Source: Leptospira kirschneri serovar Cynopteri str. 3522 CT (GTDB lineage Bacteria > Spirochaetota > Leptospiria > Leptospirales > Leptospiraceae). From it: 64,000 bases of DNA. How positions within the stretch are numbered: the first letter of the stretch is position 1; every line of letters starts with the position of its first letter. A model generated the notes under the pieces. It worked only from the letters and a program-made list of their open reading frames with translations. It was not told the DNA's origin and did not search any database. Below are positions 48,951 through 64,000 of this stretch, piece by piece. The stretch lies in assembly GCF_000243695.2 (NCBI RefSeq), contig NZ_AHMN02000022.1, positions 1-64,000 of the forward strand, written 5' to 3'. A program made the position numbers and the translations under genes.

Positions 48951-49567
48951 GAGACAACTCCTAATCGCACTCTAACAGATTTATAAAAAAATCCAAACAT
49001 TTTTTATAAAGAATGATTCCGGTAAGTTATAATTTCCAGCAAACTTTTCTAAAATCCATTCTTAAAGTTTCTGTTGAATGATTTTAGAAAATTTTTATTC
49101 GTTCAAAAGATCTTACACTATATTGAACATCTTTATTCGATTTGAGTTTTTCACTAAGAGCCGGTCTCAAAACCTTAAAGAATTTTATACGATAATTTTT
49201 TAGAAATTTTTAATAAAATGCAGTAGTTCCTAGATATACTCTTCTTTTCATTAGTTGGTTTTCTTGTTTGTAGTAAATGCTTGTGCACATCTAACCCACG
49301 TTTTCCAAGCCCAGAAGGAAGAGTGCTATTTTGTCCTAATTATATATGATAGAATACCTTGAATTTTAATTTATAAGCGGATTTTGGACATTCTGTTTTA
49401 TAGTTCTGAATTACATCATAAAGTTCTGGTTAAAACGTTTGAGTGTTTTATAATACTTTCTGAGTGAATTCGCGAAAACTAAATTTTTACAGAACTGAAT
49501 TTTTTCCAAAAACAAATGCACAAACTATTAGGTTTTTAATTTAGAACCTGTGAGAATGATCGATAAT
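48951..49567. other. Repeat-containing intergenic region
   Basis: No gene. It includes a copy of the CCTTAAAGAATTTTA...GCAGTAGTTCCTA element (49155-49233) and fragments of the approximately 90-bp family (about 49375-49440, with TTTTATAGTTCTGAATTAC). Confidence 0.55.
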
Positions 49568-50296
49568 TTATTGAAAGTTGATTTTACAACTTCCCTTTCC
49601 ACTAGTTATAAAATATTGAACTGCATAATTATCCGTAAAATTGATAGTAGGATTAAAAACGGGAGCATCAAAAGTACCTACATCTGTGGTTTTACAACTT
49701 GTAGAAAAATATTTTACCGCAATTAGATTATCACATTCGAACGCAAGTATCGTTCCTCCAGCCTCTCTAAGATTAGAACGAAAAGCCTTTGTGGAAAAAT
49801 TTTCCTTAAACTCTATCGTCTGAGAATCCGGATAATTAATTGCGGTTTCATCTCCATAAATATTGTTGTAAGCCTTATAACAATCCACATAAAACCTTCT
49901 CGTGGAACAGTTATAACCGTCCGTTCCGTAAACAGTATCACAGGCCCCATCCGCTTTTGACACGGTTAAAAATCCCCCACTCGCTCCCATAGGAACTGTT
50001 GTAATAATTTCAGTCGTGGTTATGGAAAAAATCGTACCAGTAATTCCATTGAACTTTACAGTCGTTTCGGTTGAATTGGGAGCGAAGTTCCTTCCCTGAA
50101 TGGTTATCTGAGTCCCGGTATAAGAAACTCCGTCACTTTGAGGTGGTGATCCTGCCGGTGGATCGATCAAGGTAATTACCGGATTTCCAAAACCTATCGC
50201 GGCTAACAAACCGCTATCCGAATTTTTTTTATCACATTGAATGAAGAAGTATAAGAACAGAAATAAGAACAGAATTTTTATCAATTTATGCAACAT
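49568..50296 (-). CDS. IPT/TIG-domain lipoprotein
   Basis: 242 residues. Leader KILFLFLFLYFFIQCDKKN carries a lipobox with acylated Cys at about residue 21. One TIG domain follows (PVITLIDPPAGSPPQSDGVS...ITIQGRNFAPNSTETTVKF...TTEIITTVPMGA), an immunoglobulin-like fold common in leptospiral surface proteins. The C-terminal half contains several cysteines (CDTVYGTDGYNCSTRRFYVDC) that may form disulfides. The role is unknown. Confidence 0.82.
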   Translation of the reverse strand: MLHKLIKILFLFLFLYFFIQCDKKNSDSGLLAAIGFGNPVITLIDPPAGSPPQSDGVSYTGTQITIQGRNFAPNSTETTVKFNGITGTIFSITTTEIITTVPMGASGGFLTVSKADGACDTVYGTDGYNCSTRRFYVDCYKAYNNIYGDETAINYPDSQTIEFKENFSTKAFRSNLREAGGTILAFECDNLIAVKYFSTSCKTTDVGTFDAPVFNPTINFTDNYAVQYFITSGKGSCKINFQ

Positions 50297-50393
50297 AACT
50301 TACTTTATCTGAAAAATTTAGGACGGGCTTCTAGTTTATAAAAGTAAAAAGGTTTCGGCAAGAATTATTCTATTGAAAAAATGGTGTATTGAA

Positions 50394-51176
50394 ATGAACG
50401 AATCTTCTATAGTCTTGTATTCCACAGAAAAAGAAATCGCGGTTCTACTTTTAAATAGACCCGAAAAAAGAAATGCAATCAGCAAAGAACTTCTTTCCAC
50501 ACTTTACAAAAACATTCTAAAAGCAAAAAAAGAAAAATCCATTCGCGGTCTTGTTATCGGCGGTATCGGTCCTTCCTTTTGTGCAGGAGCGGACTTAAAA
50601 GAAAGAACGACCATGTCTCCTAAGGAAGTGAAACGTTTTTTAGAAGATCTTAAAAATTGTTTTTTGGAATTGGAAAATTTTCCATATCCTACGGTTGCCG
50701 CTCTGGACGGAGACGCATTCGGAGGAGGTTTGGAGCTTGCACTTTGTTGTGATTTGATTCTTCTTAAAAACGATATTAGAATCGGACTTACAGAAACTCG
50801 TTTAGGAATTATTCCTGGAGGAGGAGGAACTCAAAGACTTTCACGTAGAATTGGAATCGCAAAAGCGAAAGAAATGATTTTTACGGGCAAGACAATTGAC
50901 GCACAAACCGCTTTAGATTTCGGAATCGCAAATTCCATCTGGCACGATTCCTCCCTTCCCGCAGCAAAAATGTTAGCTGAAGAAATCGCATCTCAATGTG
51001 CACCAATCGCACTTCAGCTTGCAAAGAAAGCAATTACGGAAGGTTATGGTCAGGACATACGAAAAGCTCTCATAACCGAAAGTAAATACTATAACAATAC
51101 CTTAAATACGGAAGATCGGTTGGAGGCACTCAAAGCGTTTCAGGAAAAACGAAAACCGATTTTTAAAGGAAAATAA
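50394..51176 (+). CDS. Enoyl-CoA hydratase/isomerase family protein
   Basis: About 260-residue crotonase-fold enzyme, probably in fatty-acid beta-oxidation. LNRPEKRNAISKEL and the oxyanion-hole regions GPSFCAGADLKE and DGDAFGGGLELALCCD are visible. Catalytic Glu residues of hydratases are in LGIIPGGGGTQ; one Glu appears replaced, so the exact reaction is uncertain. The ATG at 50394 is preferred to a TTG at 50373. The dcd gene starts immediately after its stop codon. Confidence 0.85.
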   Translation: MNESSIVLYSTEKEIAVLLLNRPEKRNAISKELLSTLYKNILKAKKEKSIRGLVIGGIGPSFCAGADLKERTTMSPKEVKRFLEDLKNCFLELENFPYPTVAALDGDAFGGGLELALCCDLILLKNDIRIGLTETRLGIIPGGGGTQRLSRRIGIAKAKEMIFTGKTIDAQTALDFGIANSIWHDSSLPAAKMLAEEIASQCAPIALQLAKKAITEGYGQDIRKALITESKYYNNTLNTEDRLEALKAFQEKRKPIFKGK

Positions 51177-51698
<522 letters not shown>

Positions 51699-51773
51699 GA
51701 ATCCTTTCTTTTTTGTTGACTTTATTCGTATTCTTTCCAGAATTTTGTCCGCAAAACACTCTTGGAGAATGGA

Positions 51774-52244
<471 letters not shown>

Positions 52245-52283
52245 AATTTCTAAATACTCTATTTTTCCTCTGTTGCAAACTTC

Positions 52284-52312
52284 AAAACCCTCCTTAGTAG
52301 GAGGGTTTTTTA
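52284..52312 (+). terminator. Intrinsic terminator after the DUF2147 gene
   Basis: Stem AAAACCCTCC/GGAGGGTTTT with a six-base TTAGTA loop and T-run. Confidence 0.85.
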
Positions 52313-52366
52313 TTTAAAGAACTTCTTTTTAATGATAACTAACGTGAGTTCGACATAAGAAAACCA

Positions 52367-52609
<243 letters not shown>

Positions 52610-52620
52610 CTGCTCACGTT

Positions 52621-52704
52621 AACTATATAATAAAGTACTCAATATTTTGCATTCAAACAGGCTTTTATGATAAAAATTTGTGATACTTCATTATATACAT
52701 CTGA
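52621..52704 (-). repeat. Approximately 90-bp interspersed repeat, copy 8 (reverse)
   Basis: Read on the plus strand: AACTATATAATAAAGTACTC, AATATTTTGCATTCAAACAG, GCTTTTATGATAAAAATTTG and TGATACTTC. Confidence 0.6.
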
Positions 52705-53069
52705 ATAATGAGTAAATGCAAAAGTTGTTTTGTATTTTAATTGAACCATTGTTTTTTCAGATTTATGAGAACAGATTTCTATAAAATTCAAAAAGAATCA
52801 TTGTTTTCGCACTGATCACAATTTAAGAATAAATTCTTAAATTGTAGGAACTCATACTTTTAGAAAATCTTTTCTGAGCCAGAACTCAAATTAAAATATA
52901 GATTTGTGAGCTCCGACAGATTAAGTCGCATAATAAATTTTTAAATATTTATTTTTTGTGACTTAAGTGGGGGTTACCACATTTATTTTTTATGGAAAAA
53001 TTAGATTTTTATAAAACGAATCCTTACGCCGAATCCACGTTAAGATAAATTGTATTTCGAAATTCAATC

Positions 53070-56000
53070 TCAGGTTTTAGATACGCCATTTTCAATTTTC
53101 CTGAGAATCTTTTTTGCGTTTTCGTTCTGAGGATCTATGTCCAATACACGAATTGCAATCTCTTTGGCTCTGGTATATTCGTTTCGAAGTCGATACAAAT
53201 CGGATAGATTGACTAGATTGTTTGTATTATCCGGTTGTTTTGCTAAAACTTTTTCAGAAGCGTAAATTGCTTCTGAAAATTTCCCTAATTTTTTATTCGC
53301 AACAGAAAGATAATACCAATATTCACTTAATTCTGGATCAACTTCCAAATACTTACCTAAAACTTCCACAGCCTTTATATAGTCCTTATCCTTAAAACTC
53401 AAAAGTGCGAGTAACTTAATTACCTTGATGTCCTCAGTAGTTTTTGAATAGAGTTCTGCAAGTTCATCGATTGCTTCTTTTACGTTTCCATCCTTATACA
53501 ACTGTCTAGCGTGTGAGTAAGACGCGCTCCAATCTGAAACTTCTTCTTTTAAAAAATCATTTCGGGCTTTATCAGTACTTAAAAAACTTTTCTCTTGATC
53601 AACCAAAGTAATTCCGTATTCGATTCTCAACAGAGATAGATCATCCGTAATTTCTCCTTCTTTGTAAATAAGTTGTTCAATTTGTTCTATATTCCCTTTT
53701 CCTGCTTCTACCGTTTTTAAAAAGAGTGTTTCGTCTTCGTTAATCTTTCTTGTGTCTTGATCGGGTGTAAGATCTAAATCATCTTTACCATCCGAACCAA
53801 CAATCAAAACGTCTCCTTCTTTGAGAATAGTTGTAAAAACTTGGAAAGGGTATTCCGATTCTAAACCTATCTTTCGGAGCATTAAGGAAGAATCCAAAAA
53901 GGTAGCCTTACCGTCTTGATAAAGAACAGTAAAAGGATGTTCTGCGTTAAAGTAATAAGTTTTACCCGAATTTTCTTCAATTAAAAAGAAAGAAGCTGAA
54001 ATCACCATACTACCGTTAAACGATTTAAATACGAAATTTATTTCCTCATAAGTTTCCGTAAGCCATTGTTCAGGAGAAATATCCAAAATCCGATTGTTTG
54101 CAGCAGATCGAGCTAGAATAGAATTAACTACAACCCCCATAACCAAAGCTCCACCTGCGCCTTGCATCGATTTACCCATCGCGTCTCCGTTCATCGCAAA
54201 AACGTATCTTTTATAATCCGATGGTATTCCTAAACGTAGATTCCCGGTTATACAAACATCTCCGCCTAAATCAGCTCGTTTTCCTCTAAATTCAAACTGC
54301 TTTTTTTGTCTGAGTAAAAATCGAGTCGAAATTCGAGTCGATTTATTTGCGTTATAGTTTAGAGGTTTTGCAAGTAGGGAAGTTAAAAAATAATCACCGT
54401 CCTGTTGAATTTTAAGTCTTTGAAATTCTTCAATTTTTTCTGACAACTCTTCTGTTCTTAATCGAACTTTTGTAGCAAGGTGTTCTGCATAATCTTGAAG
54501 TTCTTTTCTTGCGTCCCGAATGGAAGAAACCATGTCGTTGAACGAATCCGCCAAAAATCCAATTTCATCTTTGACTCTAATTGGAACTTGAACTTCTAAA
54601 TCTCCGTCATTTACTTTTTCTACTCCACTTAACAAATCATTCAACGGAGCCACAAGACTTCCGCGAAAGAAAAGTGGAAATAAAAAAATGATTACTATGA
54701 TTACGACTCCTAAAACTAAAATCTGTTTCAATGCGGTAGGATGCATAAACTCTCGATAGGTTCTGTAAGAGAATCCTACTTCACTTATGTTATTTTCTTT
54801 ATGATCGTATTTTATAAATCCTATGTAGTGAAGACTACGATTCTCTAGGTCTTTCTTACGATAATATCTGGTAAAGGAAGGTACAAACGGTCTAAAATAG
54901 TTCAAGACTTCTTCTTTTAGTTTTGATGAAGTTATTTCCTTGCCATCCCATTTACAATCGTTCCAACGAGATTCTAATGCAACACGAAACATTTTCACTT
55001 CTTGAGCATTTTCTAAATAACTTTTTCCTTTTATACAAAAATCCTCTTCAAAGATATTGTCCAGTTTATTGGAAGCTACGAATACATGAAGTCCTAGTCT
55101 TGATAACTCTTTATTTAACTCGAGTTTAAGAGTTTTATCTTTTAAGTCAGGATGTTCTTTCAAAAAATTGATGATCGAATACTTATAACCCCCAAAGTTT
55201 TTATGAGACTCTTCCATAAGTTTTGTAAGTGATTCTCTAAAACCTTTTTCAGAAAAATTGAATATTTCATCATATAATAAAGTATTTTTAAAATCGATTT
55301 CTATCTGTTCTAGATTAGGATGAAGTTTAGAATCAAATTTTCTCCGATCAAAAGAATTATCCGTCCTATTCCATTTGAGTATATAAGCGATTCCGCCCTT
55401 TACGGTTCCACCCTCCAGCGCCTTTTCCATATAAATTCGGCTCAATATATCGTATTCGGATTCTTTATCTTGGTTGGAAATATAGACCAACACTTGCATA
55501 ATCGTTAATACAGTTACAAATGTAATCCCTACGATTTTAAGCATAAAAGAAGTTTTTTCGACAGAGAAATTCAGATATAATATGAGAATGATAAAAAACG
55601 CGGCCATAAATAAAAGCACTACCGAAGTAAGATAGATCGATCTTTCAATATAACCGTCCCTACTCAAAAGATTAGCGACTACGGGTACTGTTCCTCCTAC
55701 TAAAAAAGACATTAAAAATGCGAAAATGATCCATCTCGTTTTTCCTTTAAGATAAATCATTCTCCAAATCGGAATCGCAAGAAAGTTGATAAACACATAA
55801 CTGAAGATAATAATCGCAATCGTTCTACTTACATTTTCTGTGTTAAAGTCCCAATGATGTGCGGTGAAATGATATTTTACGGAAGCATTCCAAGTAGAAT
55901 AACAAAAATAACCTACGGAAAAAACGGCGACTATCCATAACACAATCATAGTCATCCGATTGAACTTCGGAAAATCATTCTCGGGATAACGAGCAACAAA

Positions 56001-56276
56001 CTGTCCTATATGTAAAATCGCAGGTAAAATCAAACCTACCGTAATCCAACGATGATACGCCGCAAAAGGATGATAAAGAACGGCAGCAAAAACGTATCCA
56101 AATTGAAATATACCAAGTAGTAAAGCACCGAATGCTAAATGTTTTGTGCTTGATACTTTTTTATCGATAAAAAGGAAAACGCCAGATATGAGTATAGCCG
56201 TTACAAACGACAATAAACTCCCAAAAGAATAGTAATTGAGAAGTACATTGCTCCAAATGGATTCAGTTTCATTCAT
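53070..56276 (-). CDS. 7TM-HAMP-SpoIIE phosphatase with C-terminal TPR repeats (paralogue 2)
   Basis: 1,068-residue membrane PP2C-type phosphatase. Order: about seven helices (residues 12-240), an extracytosolic sensor region (260-500), another helix (about 505-525), HAMP (525-580), coiled coil (585-630), SpoIIE domain (640-860) and TPR repeats (890-1060). The metal-binding aspartates are visible: Asp698 in NGDAMGKSMQ and Asp829 in GSDGKDDLD. It should dephosphorylate an anti-anti-sigma protein on receiving an external signal. It is the paralogue of the gene at 58644 and shares most of its sequence blocks. Confidence 0.88.
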   Translation of the reverse strand: MNETESIWSNVLLNYYSFGSLLSFVTAILISGVFLFIDKKVSSTKHLAFGALLLGIFQFGYVFAAVLYHPFAAYHRWITVGLILPAILHIGQFVARYPENDFPKFNRMTMIVLWIVAVFSVGYFCYSTWNASVKYHFTAHHWDFNTENVSRTIAIIIFSYVFINFLAIPIWRMIYLKGKTRWIIFAFLMSFLVGGTVPVVANLLSRDGYIERSIYLTSVVLLFMAAFFIILILYLNFSVEKTSFMLKIVGITFVTVLTIMQVLVYISNQDKESEYDILSRIYMEKALEGGTVKGGIAYILKWNRTDNSFDRRKFDSKLHPNLEQIEIDFKNTLLYDEIFNFSEKGFRESLTKLMEESHKNFGGYKYSIINFLKEHPDLKDKTLKLELNKELSRLGLHVFVASNKLDNIFEEDFCIKGKSYLENAQEVKMFRVALESRWNDCKWDGKEITSSKLKEEVLNYFRPFVPSFTRYYRKKDLENRSLHYIGFIKYDHKENNISEVGFSYRTYREFMHPTALKQILVLGVVIIVIIFLFPLFFRGSLVAPLNDLLSGVEKVNDGDLEVQVPIRVKDEIGFLADSFNDMVSSIRDARKELQDYAEHLATKVRLRTEELSEKIEEFQRLKIQQDGDYFLTSLLAKPLNYNANKSTRISTRFLLRQKKQFEFRGKRADLGGDVCITGNLRLGIPSDYKRYVFAMNGDAMGKSMQGAGGALVMGVVVNSILARSAANNRILDISPEQWLTETYEEINFVFKSFNGSMVISASFFLIEENSGKTYYFNAEHPFTVLYQDGKATFLDSSLMLRKIGLESEYPFQVFTTILKEGDVLIVGSDGKDDLDLTPDQDTRKINEDETLFLKTVEAGKGNIEQIEQLIYKEGEITDDLSLLRIEYGITLVDQEKSFLSTDKARNDFLKEEVSDWSASYSHARQLYKDGNVKEAIDELAELYSKTTEDIKVIKLLALLSFKDKDYIKAVEVLGKYLEVDPELSEYWYYLSVANKKLGKFSEAIYASEKVLAKQPDNTNNLVNLSDLYRLRNEYTRAKEIAIRVLDIDPQNENAKKILRKIENGVSKT

Positions 56277-56418
56277 AGTTTTAATAAAACCTTTCTTTCA
56301 AAAAATTTTTTACCGATATATTTTATTCTTTCGAAACAGGCATTACTTTAACTACATGAGTCTGACTTTCAATGATAAAATCAAAATGATTTCGAATTAA
56401 CGAACCTTTATAAGACCA

Positions 56419-56496
56419 ATTACTCAGTGTCAATATTTTGCATTTAAACGGTGCTTTGCAATAAAACTTACGATACTTAATTTTATAGAAATCAGT
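56419..56496 (-). repeat. Approximately 90-bp interspersed repeat, copy 9 (reverse)
   Basis: Plus-strand text: TTACTCAGTGTCAATATTTT, GCATTTAAACGGTGCTTTGC, AATAAAACTTACGATACTTA, ATTTTATAGAAATCAGTA. Confidence 0.6.
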
Positions 56497-56614
56497 ATAA
56501 TTTAAAAAACTAAAAATTTTTGGAAGATTCCAAAATCTTCACTTAAATAACGAAAATAAATGCAATTTTTTCAATATTCTATTTCTTTTAAACAATAAGC
56601 AGATCTTATACAAT

Positions 56615-56715
56615 AGAGTTGTTGAAAAATGAATTCTCCATCTGTTTCTATTTCATGGAAACGAGCAATTGAAATAGTTTTGTTAAACTGAACTATGGAA
56701 TTTTTCAATAACTCT
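56615..56715. repeat. MITE-like inverted-repeat element, copy 3 (101 bp)
   Basis: Ends AGAGTTGTTGAAAAATG and ATTTTTCAATAACTCT are near-perfect inverse complements. The interior contains TCTGTTTCTATTTCATGG and is non-coding. Confidence 0.7.
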
Positions 56716-56984
56716 AATAGAATATCATGAACTTTTTAGATAAATTCACAGTTTAAATACAGAATTTTAGATATTCCATTGTCCGACACTTAAACAAGAA
56801 TCTAAAAATTCGATTTTTTCATGAAATCGTTGTTTTGCGAAAATTTTCTTAATGAACGTGAATTCGATCTAAGAAAGTTTGGACGAATAATAAACTCAAG
56901 TGCAACGACTCCTACAGGTCTTCGTTGAAGCTCGCAAATTTCATAATTAAAATGGCTCGCAACCTAAAACGCTTTCGTAAAAGC

Positions 56985-57096
56985 GTGAGTTCGGTATAAG
57001 GAATCTGTTTTCTAAAATTTCGTTTTATCGTGAAAAATGGATTTGGGAACTACCACTTTTAGAAAATTCTTTCTCACTTTCTAATGCCGAACTCAC
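56985..57096. repeat. 112-bp inverted-repeat element of the long repeat family
   Basis: Left end GTGAGTTCGGTATAAGG and right end TTCTAATGCCGAACTCAC are inverse complements over about 18 bases; the core TTTGGGAACTACCACTTTT recurs in other members. Confidence 0.65.
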
Positions 57097-57122
57097 GTTA
57101 ATAAAAGAATTGAACTGACATT

Positions 57123-57210
57123 ACTTAGAACTATAGAATAAAAACACCCGGTATTTTACGCTGAAACAGAGCTTTATAACAAAAATTTACGGTATTCAAC
57201 TTTATCATAA
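57123..57210 (-). repeat. Approximately 90-bp interspersed repeat, copy 10 (reverse)
   Basis: Plus-strand text: ACTTAGAACTATAGAATAAA, GGTATTTTACGCTGAAACAG, AGCTTTATAACAAAAATTTA and CGGTATTCAAC. Confidence 0.55.
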
Positions 57211-57239
57211 AGTGTAGTTTCACGTAAGTTTAATAGAAT

Positions 57240-57640
57240 CCAATACGAAAGAGATCGAAACTAAAGATGAAATATTACATTATGTTTTTTTCATACAATT
57301 TATTGACTCGAACTGAAAGCGCGATCCGGTAACGCCATAACCTTACCCACAAGTATTTGGATCTCAATATTAAATCTGTGGGAATTACGACAAATCCTCT
57401 GTAAAACTGAGTTCCCACCCCACAACGCGATTCATAGAGAGCGTTGTGTTGAGTTTTCCCTATTTTGGGTGGGTGGAGAAGTTCGGAAAATTTTTCTCTA
57501 TCAGAAAAACATGTTTTTTGCAAATAAAAAGACTTATTCTTTGTCGGAACATTTGAAAAATGTGCGTTTTTGAGCCTTCTGATTCTAAAATTCTATTCAA
57601 CTTGTGGGTAAGGTTATGGGTAACGCCGGATTCGCCCCGG
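57240..57640 (+). repeat. Two-hairpin element remnant (copy E) split by an inverted-repeat insertion
   Basis: CAATTTATTGACT (57296-57308) and AACTGAAAGCGCGATCCGG are diverged parts of the two-hairpin element. An interval follows bracketed by 9-bp direct repeats GGTAACGCC (57328-57336 and 57619-57627) and carrying inverted repeats CCATAACCTTACCCACAAG (57335-57353) and CTTGTGGGTAAGGTTATGG (57601-57619). After it, GGATTCGCCCCGG resumes the end of the element. Confidence 0.6.
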
Positions 57641-57760
57641 TTTCTTTCTCTGAATTCACATGATAAAAGCGTAAACTATTAAATAGGTACTTTTAGTTCT
57701 AAGTAGAACAACGCTGTAAATTCAATTTTAAAAAAAGGAAAATAATTTTTTAAGGCTTTA

Positions 57761-58643
57761 TTAAGGAAATTGTACAAACGTTCCTAAGATAGATTCTTTT
57801 TGGAAAGTTTTCCAAGTATAAACTTCGTAAGGCCCCGGAGTGACCCAACCTTTTAATAAACTAGTCCAGTTTTTGTCTCGAATCGATTTTAATTTTAAGA
57901 TCACTTCTTTTGTAGTTTTAGGAGAATTTTCAAAAACCAATTTCTTGACAAAATCCCGATAACCCGCAGGACCTAATTCTTTATAAAGAATATATTGAAT
58001 TTTTAATGCTTTGTTATAAAAAGTAGAAGTGGCGGAAGGATTTTTTTCCCTAAAATCAGGATCTAACGGAAAATCTTTTTCTCCTTGAAGACCTTCTTCA
58101 GTATTCCATTCTTCTGCGATCGAAATCAGTTCTTCTTTTGTAAGGTTTATTTTTCTTTCTTTATACAAAACAAAAGGTAAAAAAGAAACCAACCCCTCAC
58201 TCAACCAAGGCAAATCCGAAAAATAAAAATGTCCGAGTTCATGAAATAATAACGCAGGATAACCCACAGGAGAAAGATTCGGTTCCATAAAAATTCCACG
58301 TACCGACCCTAAGTCTCCGGAAATATTATTGTATCCACCTACCCTTGTTCCATTTAAAAGAATTCTATCTTGGACTATTACAAGAACTTTATATTTCTCG
58401 GAAGCCTTTTGACCCTCAAACACGGAAGCGCTCGCTTCATGAAAGGAAATCCCGGAATAAGATTCTAAAGCCTTAAAAAGGTCAGAAGTTTTATGATAAG
58501 CAAATTCATTCCAATTTTTATCTTGGGAATGATTTTGAATTTCAAGGACGAGTTCTCCTCTACTTAGGGGAATTCTCCGAATCCATGCGCGTTTATCCGA
58601 ATGAAGACTAAAAGAAATTAGAAATAAAATTCCAAATAAAAAC

Positions 58644-58663
<20 letters not shown>
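57761..58663 (-). CDS. Exported HExxH metallopeptidase-like protein
   Basis: 300 residues. Signal peptide FLFGILFLISFSLHS at the N terminus. The zinc motif FHELGHFYF is followed about 10 residues later by WLSEGLVSFLPF, giving the third ligand Glu of gluzincin-type peptidases of the MA clan. A helical C-terminal region follows. It is likely periplasmic or surface located; substrate unknown. Its start overlaps the end of the upstream SpoIIE gene by 20 bases, so the two are probably co-translated. Confidence 0.75.
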
Positions 58664-61826
<3,163 letters not shown>

Positions 61827-61913
61827 AATCTATAAGTCCGTTTTTCTAATTCTTTATTTGTTTCGAAAAAATAGGGCTTCATTAAAATCTCGAAAACGGC
61901 TTTAATAATTCAT

Positions 61914-61944
<31 letters not shown>

Positions 61945-61965
61945 GAATCAAAAGAGTTTTCCAAT

Positions 61966-63249
<1,284 letters not shown>

Positions 63250-63286
63250 CCGGGATTTCCAAAAACAACTTAACTTTTTACTACTG

Positions 63287-64000
63287 ATGCACCATTCGAT
63301 AAACATCGAAACACGCCGTAAATTTTATAAACTTACGTTCTATAATATTCTTGCAAATATCACGGTCCCTCTTACCGGTCTAGTGGATACAGCTATATTA
63401 GGAAATATTAATACTTATGTTTTTATGGCGGGAGCCGCTTTATCCGGAATAATTTTCGATTTTATGTTTTGGATGTTTGGTTTTTTAAGAATGGGTACCA
63501 CAGGCTTAACAGCCCAGGCAATAGGAGAAAAAAACGAAAAAGAATCCATTTTCATTTTGATTCGATCAATTTCTCTAGCTTGTTTTTTCGGAGCGATGAT
63601 TCTTATTCTTTCTCCATGGATTCGGGAAATCGGATTTCAAATTTTAGAAGGAAGCTCCGAAGTCAAAACCGCAGGAGTTTCATATTTTGACGCCAGAATT
63701 TCGGGTTCGATCGCGGTTCTTTGTAATTACGTTTTTACCGGTTGGTTTTTAGGAAGAGGAAAGAGTTCGATCGTATTGATCGGGACCTTAGTCGGGAACG
63801 GAATCAATATTCTTTTAGATGTTTGGTTTATTCTTAAATTAGGTTGGGAAGCCTATGGGGCCGGTTTAGCCACGAGTATCAGTCAATTTGGAATGTTGTT
63901 CGTTTTTATATCTTCATTTTTTATAGAATTAAAAATTCAGAATATTTTAAAATTCTTATTATCAAATAATAAAAGTTTATTTTCAGTTCAAGGCTTTTCT
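63287..64000 (+). CDS. MATE family efflux transporter, N-terminal part (cut by window end)
   Basis: Open frame from the ATG at 63287 to the window end with no stop (238 codons). It opens RKFYKLTFYNILANITVPLT with GLVDTAILG, then FGFLRMGTTGLTAQAIG, matching the first helices of MATE/DinF multidrug and metabolite exporters. Five or so hydrophobic segments are seen, about half the usual 12-helix protein. It lies 37 bases after the symporter stop and may be in the same unit. Confidence 0.88.
   Translation, partial: MHHSINIETRRKFYKLTFYNILANITVPLTGLVDTAILGNINTYVFMAGAALSGIIFDFMFWMFGFLRMGTTGLTAQAIGEKNEKESIFILIRSISLACFFGAMILILSPWIREIGFQILEGSSEVKTAGVSYFDARISGSIAVLCNYVFTGWFLGRGKSSIVLIGTLVGNGINILLDVWFILKLGWEAYGAGLATSISQFGMLFVFISSFFIELKIQNILKFLLSNNKSLFSVQGFS

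Larger units (their letters stand above)
56277..57760. other. 1.5-kb nested repeat region between the two SpoIIE loci
   Basis: No gene. It holds reverse approximately 90-bp repeats (56419-56496 and 57123-57210), a full MITE-like element (56615-56715), the 112-bp long-family element (56985-57096), and a remnant of the two-hairpin element interrupted by another inverted-repeat segment (57240-57640). Confidence 0.7.

Overview
The window looks like chromosomal DNA of a pathogenic Leptospira, closest in style to the L. interrogans group. The evidence is an A+T-rich sequence, long AT-rich gaps packed with short interspersed repeats, many lipoproteins with loose spirochaetal lipoboxes (for example LNC, ISAC, LWNC, FIQC, LLQC), frequent TTG/GTG starts, and gene families typical of leptospires such as 7TM-HAMP-SpoIIE-TPR phosphatases, TIG/IPT lipoproteins and a VKOR-DsbA fusion. 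The species call is an inference from gene content and style; no search was run. No transposase gene, prophage, CRISPR array or rRNA was seen.

Layout. 1-8 kb: thiD; a DUF885 hydrolase; a zinc-ribbon membrane protein; a VKOR-thioredoxin fusion; and a tight hisB-hisH-hisA operon on the minus strand, with tRNA-Leu(CAG) divergent from it. 8-15.5 kb: a coiled-coil membrane protein made of 33-bp tandem repeats, a repeat-filled 1.2-kb gap, a rhomboid protease, a Nudix/nitrilase-like pair, a probable lipoprotein and an EcsC-like protein. 15.5-26.7 kb, mostly plus strand: prfA, a PLP enzyme of the Cys/Met family, a minus-strand MASE1-PAS-HisKA_2 sensor kinase divergent from a pabB-pabC fusion, thpR, aat, a small exported Lys-rich protein and a long-chain acyl-CoA synthetase. 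26.8-34 kb, minus strand: a set of lipoproteins and anchored proteins (metallo-beta-lactamase fold, HEAT repeats, two unknown), an exported SGNH hydrolase and another lipoprotein.

34.7-43.6 kb: an RNA m5U methyltransferase, two tandem tRNA-Ser genes (UGA, GCU), two overlapping small membrane proteins, tRNA-Arg(ACG), an XAC2610-like protein, a BFD-like ferredoxin overlapping a WbuC-type cupin, a HATPase/STAS partner-switch-like pair, plsC and dapF. 43.7-52.3 kb: a SAM methyltransferase, a HAD phosphatase, an FAD oxidoreductase coupled to a multi-spanning membrane protein, a VOC protein, a TIG lipoprotein, an enoyl-CoA hydratase coupled to dcd, and a DUF2147 protein. 53-64 kb: two paralogous proteins of over 1,000 residues (7TM, HAMP, SpoIIE phosphatase, TPR) separated by an exported metallopeptidase-like gene and 1.5 kb of nested repeats, then a dicarboxylate/amino-acid symporter and the start of a MATE transporter cut by the window edge.

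The least explained material is between genes. At least five families of short interspersed sequence recur. The most striking is a two-hairpin element in four or five copies; the first hairpin differs in sequence between copies but stays perfectly paired in each. Others are MITE-like 90-101-bp inverted-repeat elements, an approximately 90-bp family in about eleven copies, and a longer family bounded by GTGAGTTCGGCATAAG ends. Several appear nested in each other. The signalling genes (two SpoIIE phosphatases, one HATPase, one STAS protein, one orphan HisKA_2 kinase, one possible anti-sigma-like protein) could form parts of a dispersed partner-switching network, but that link is inference.
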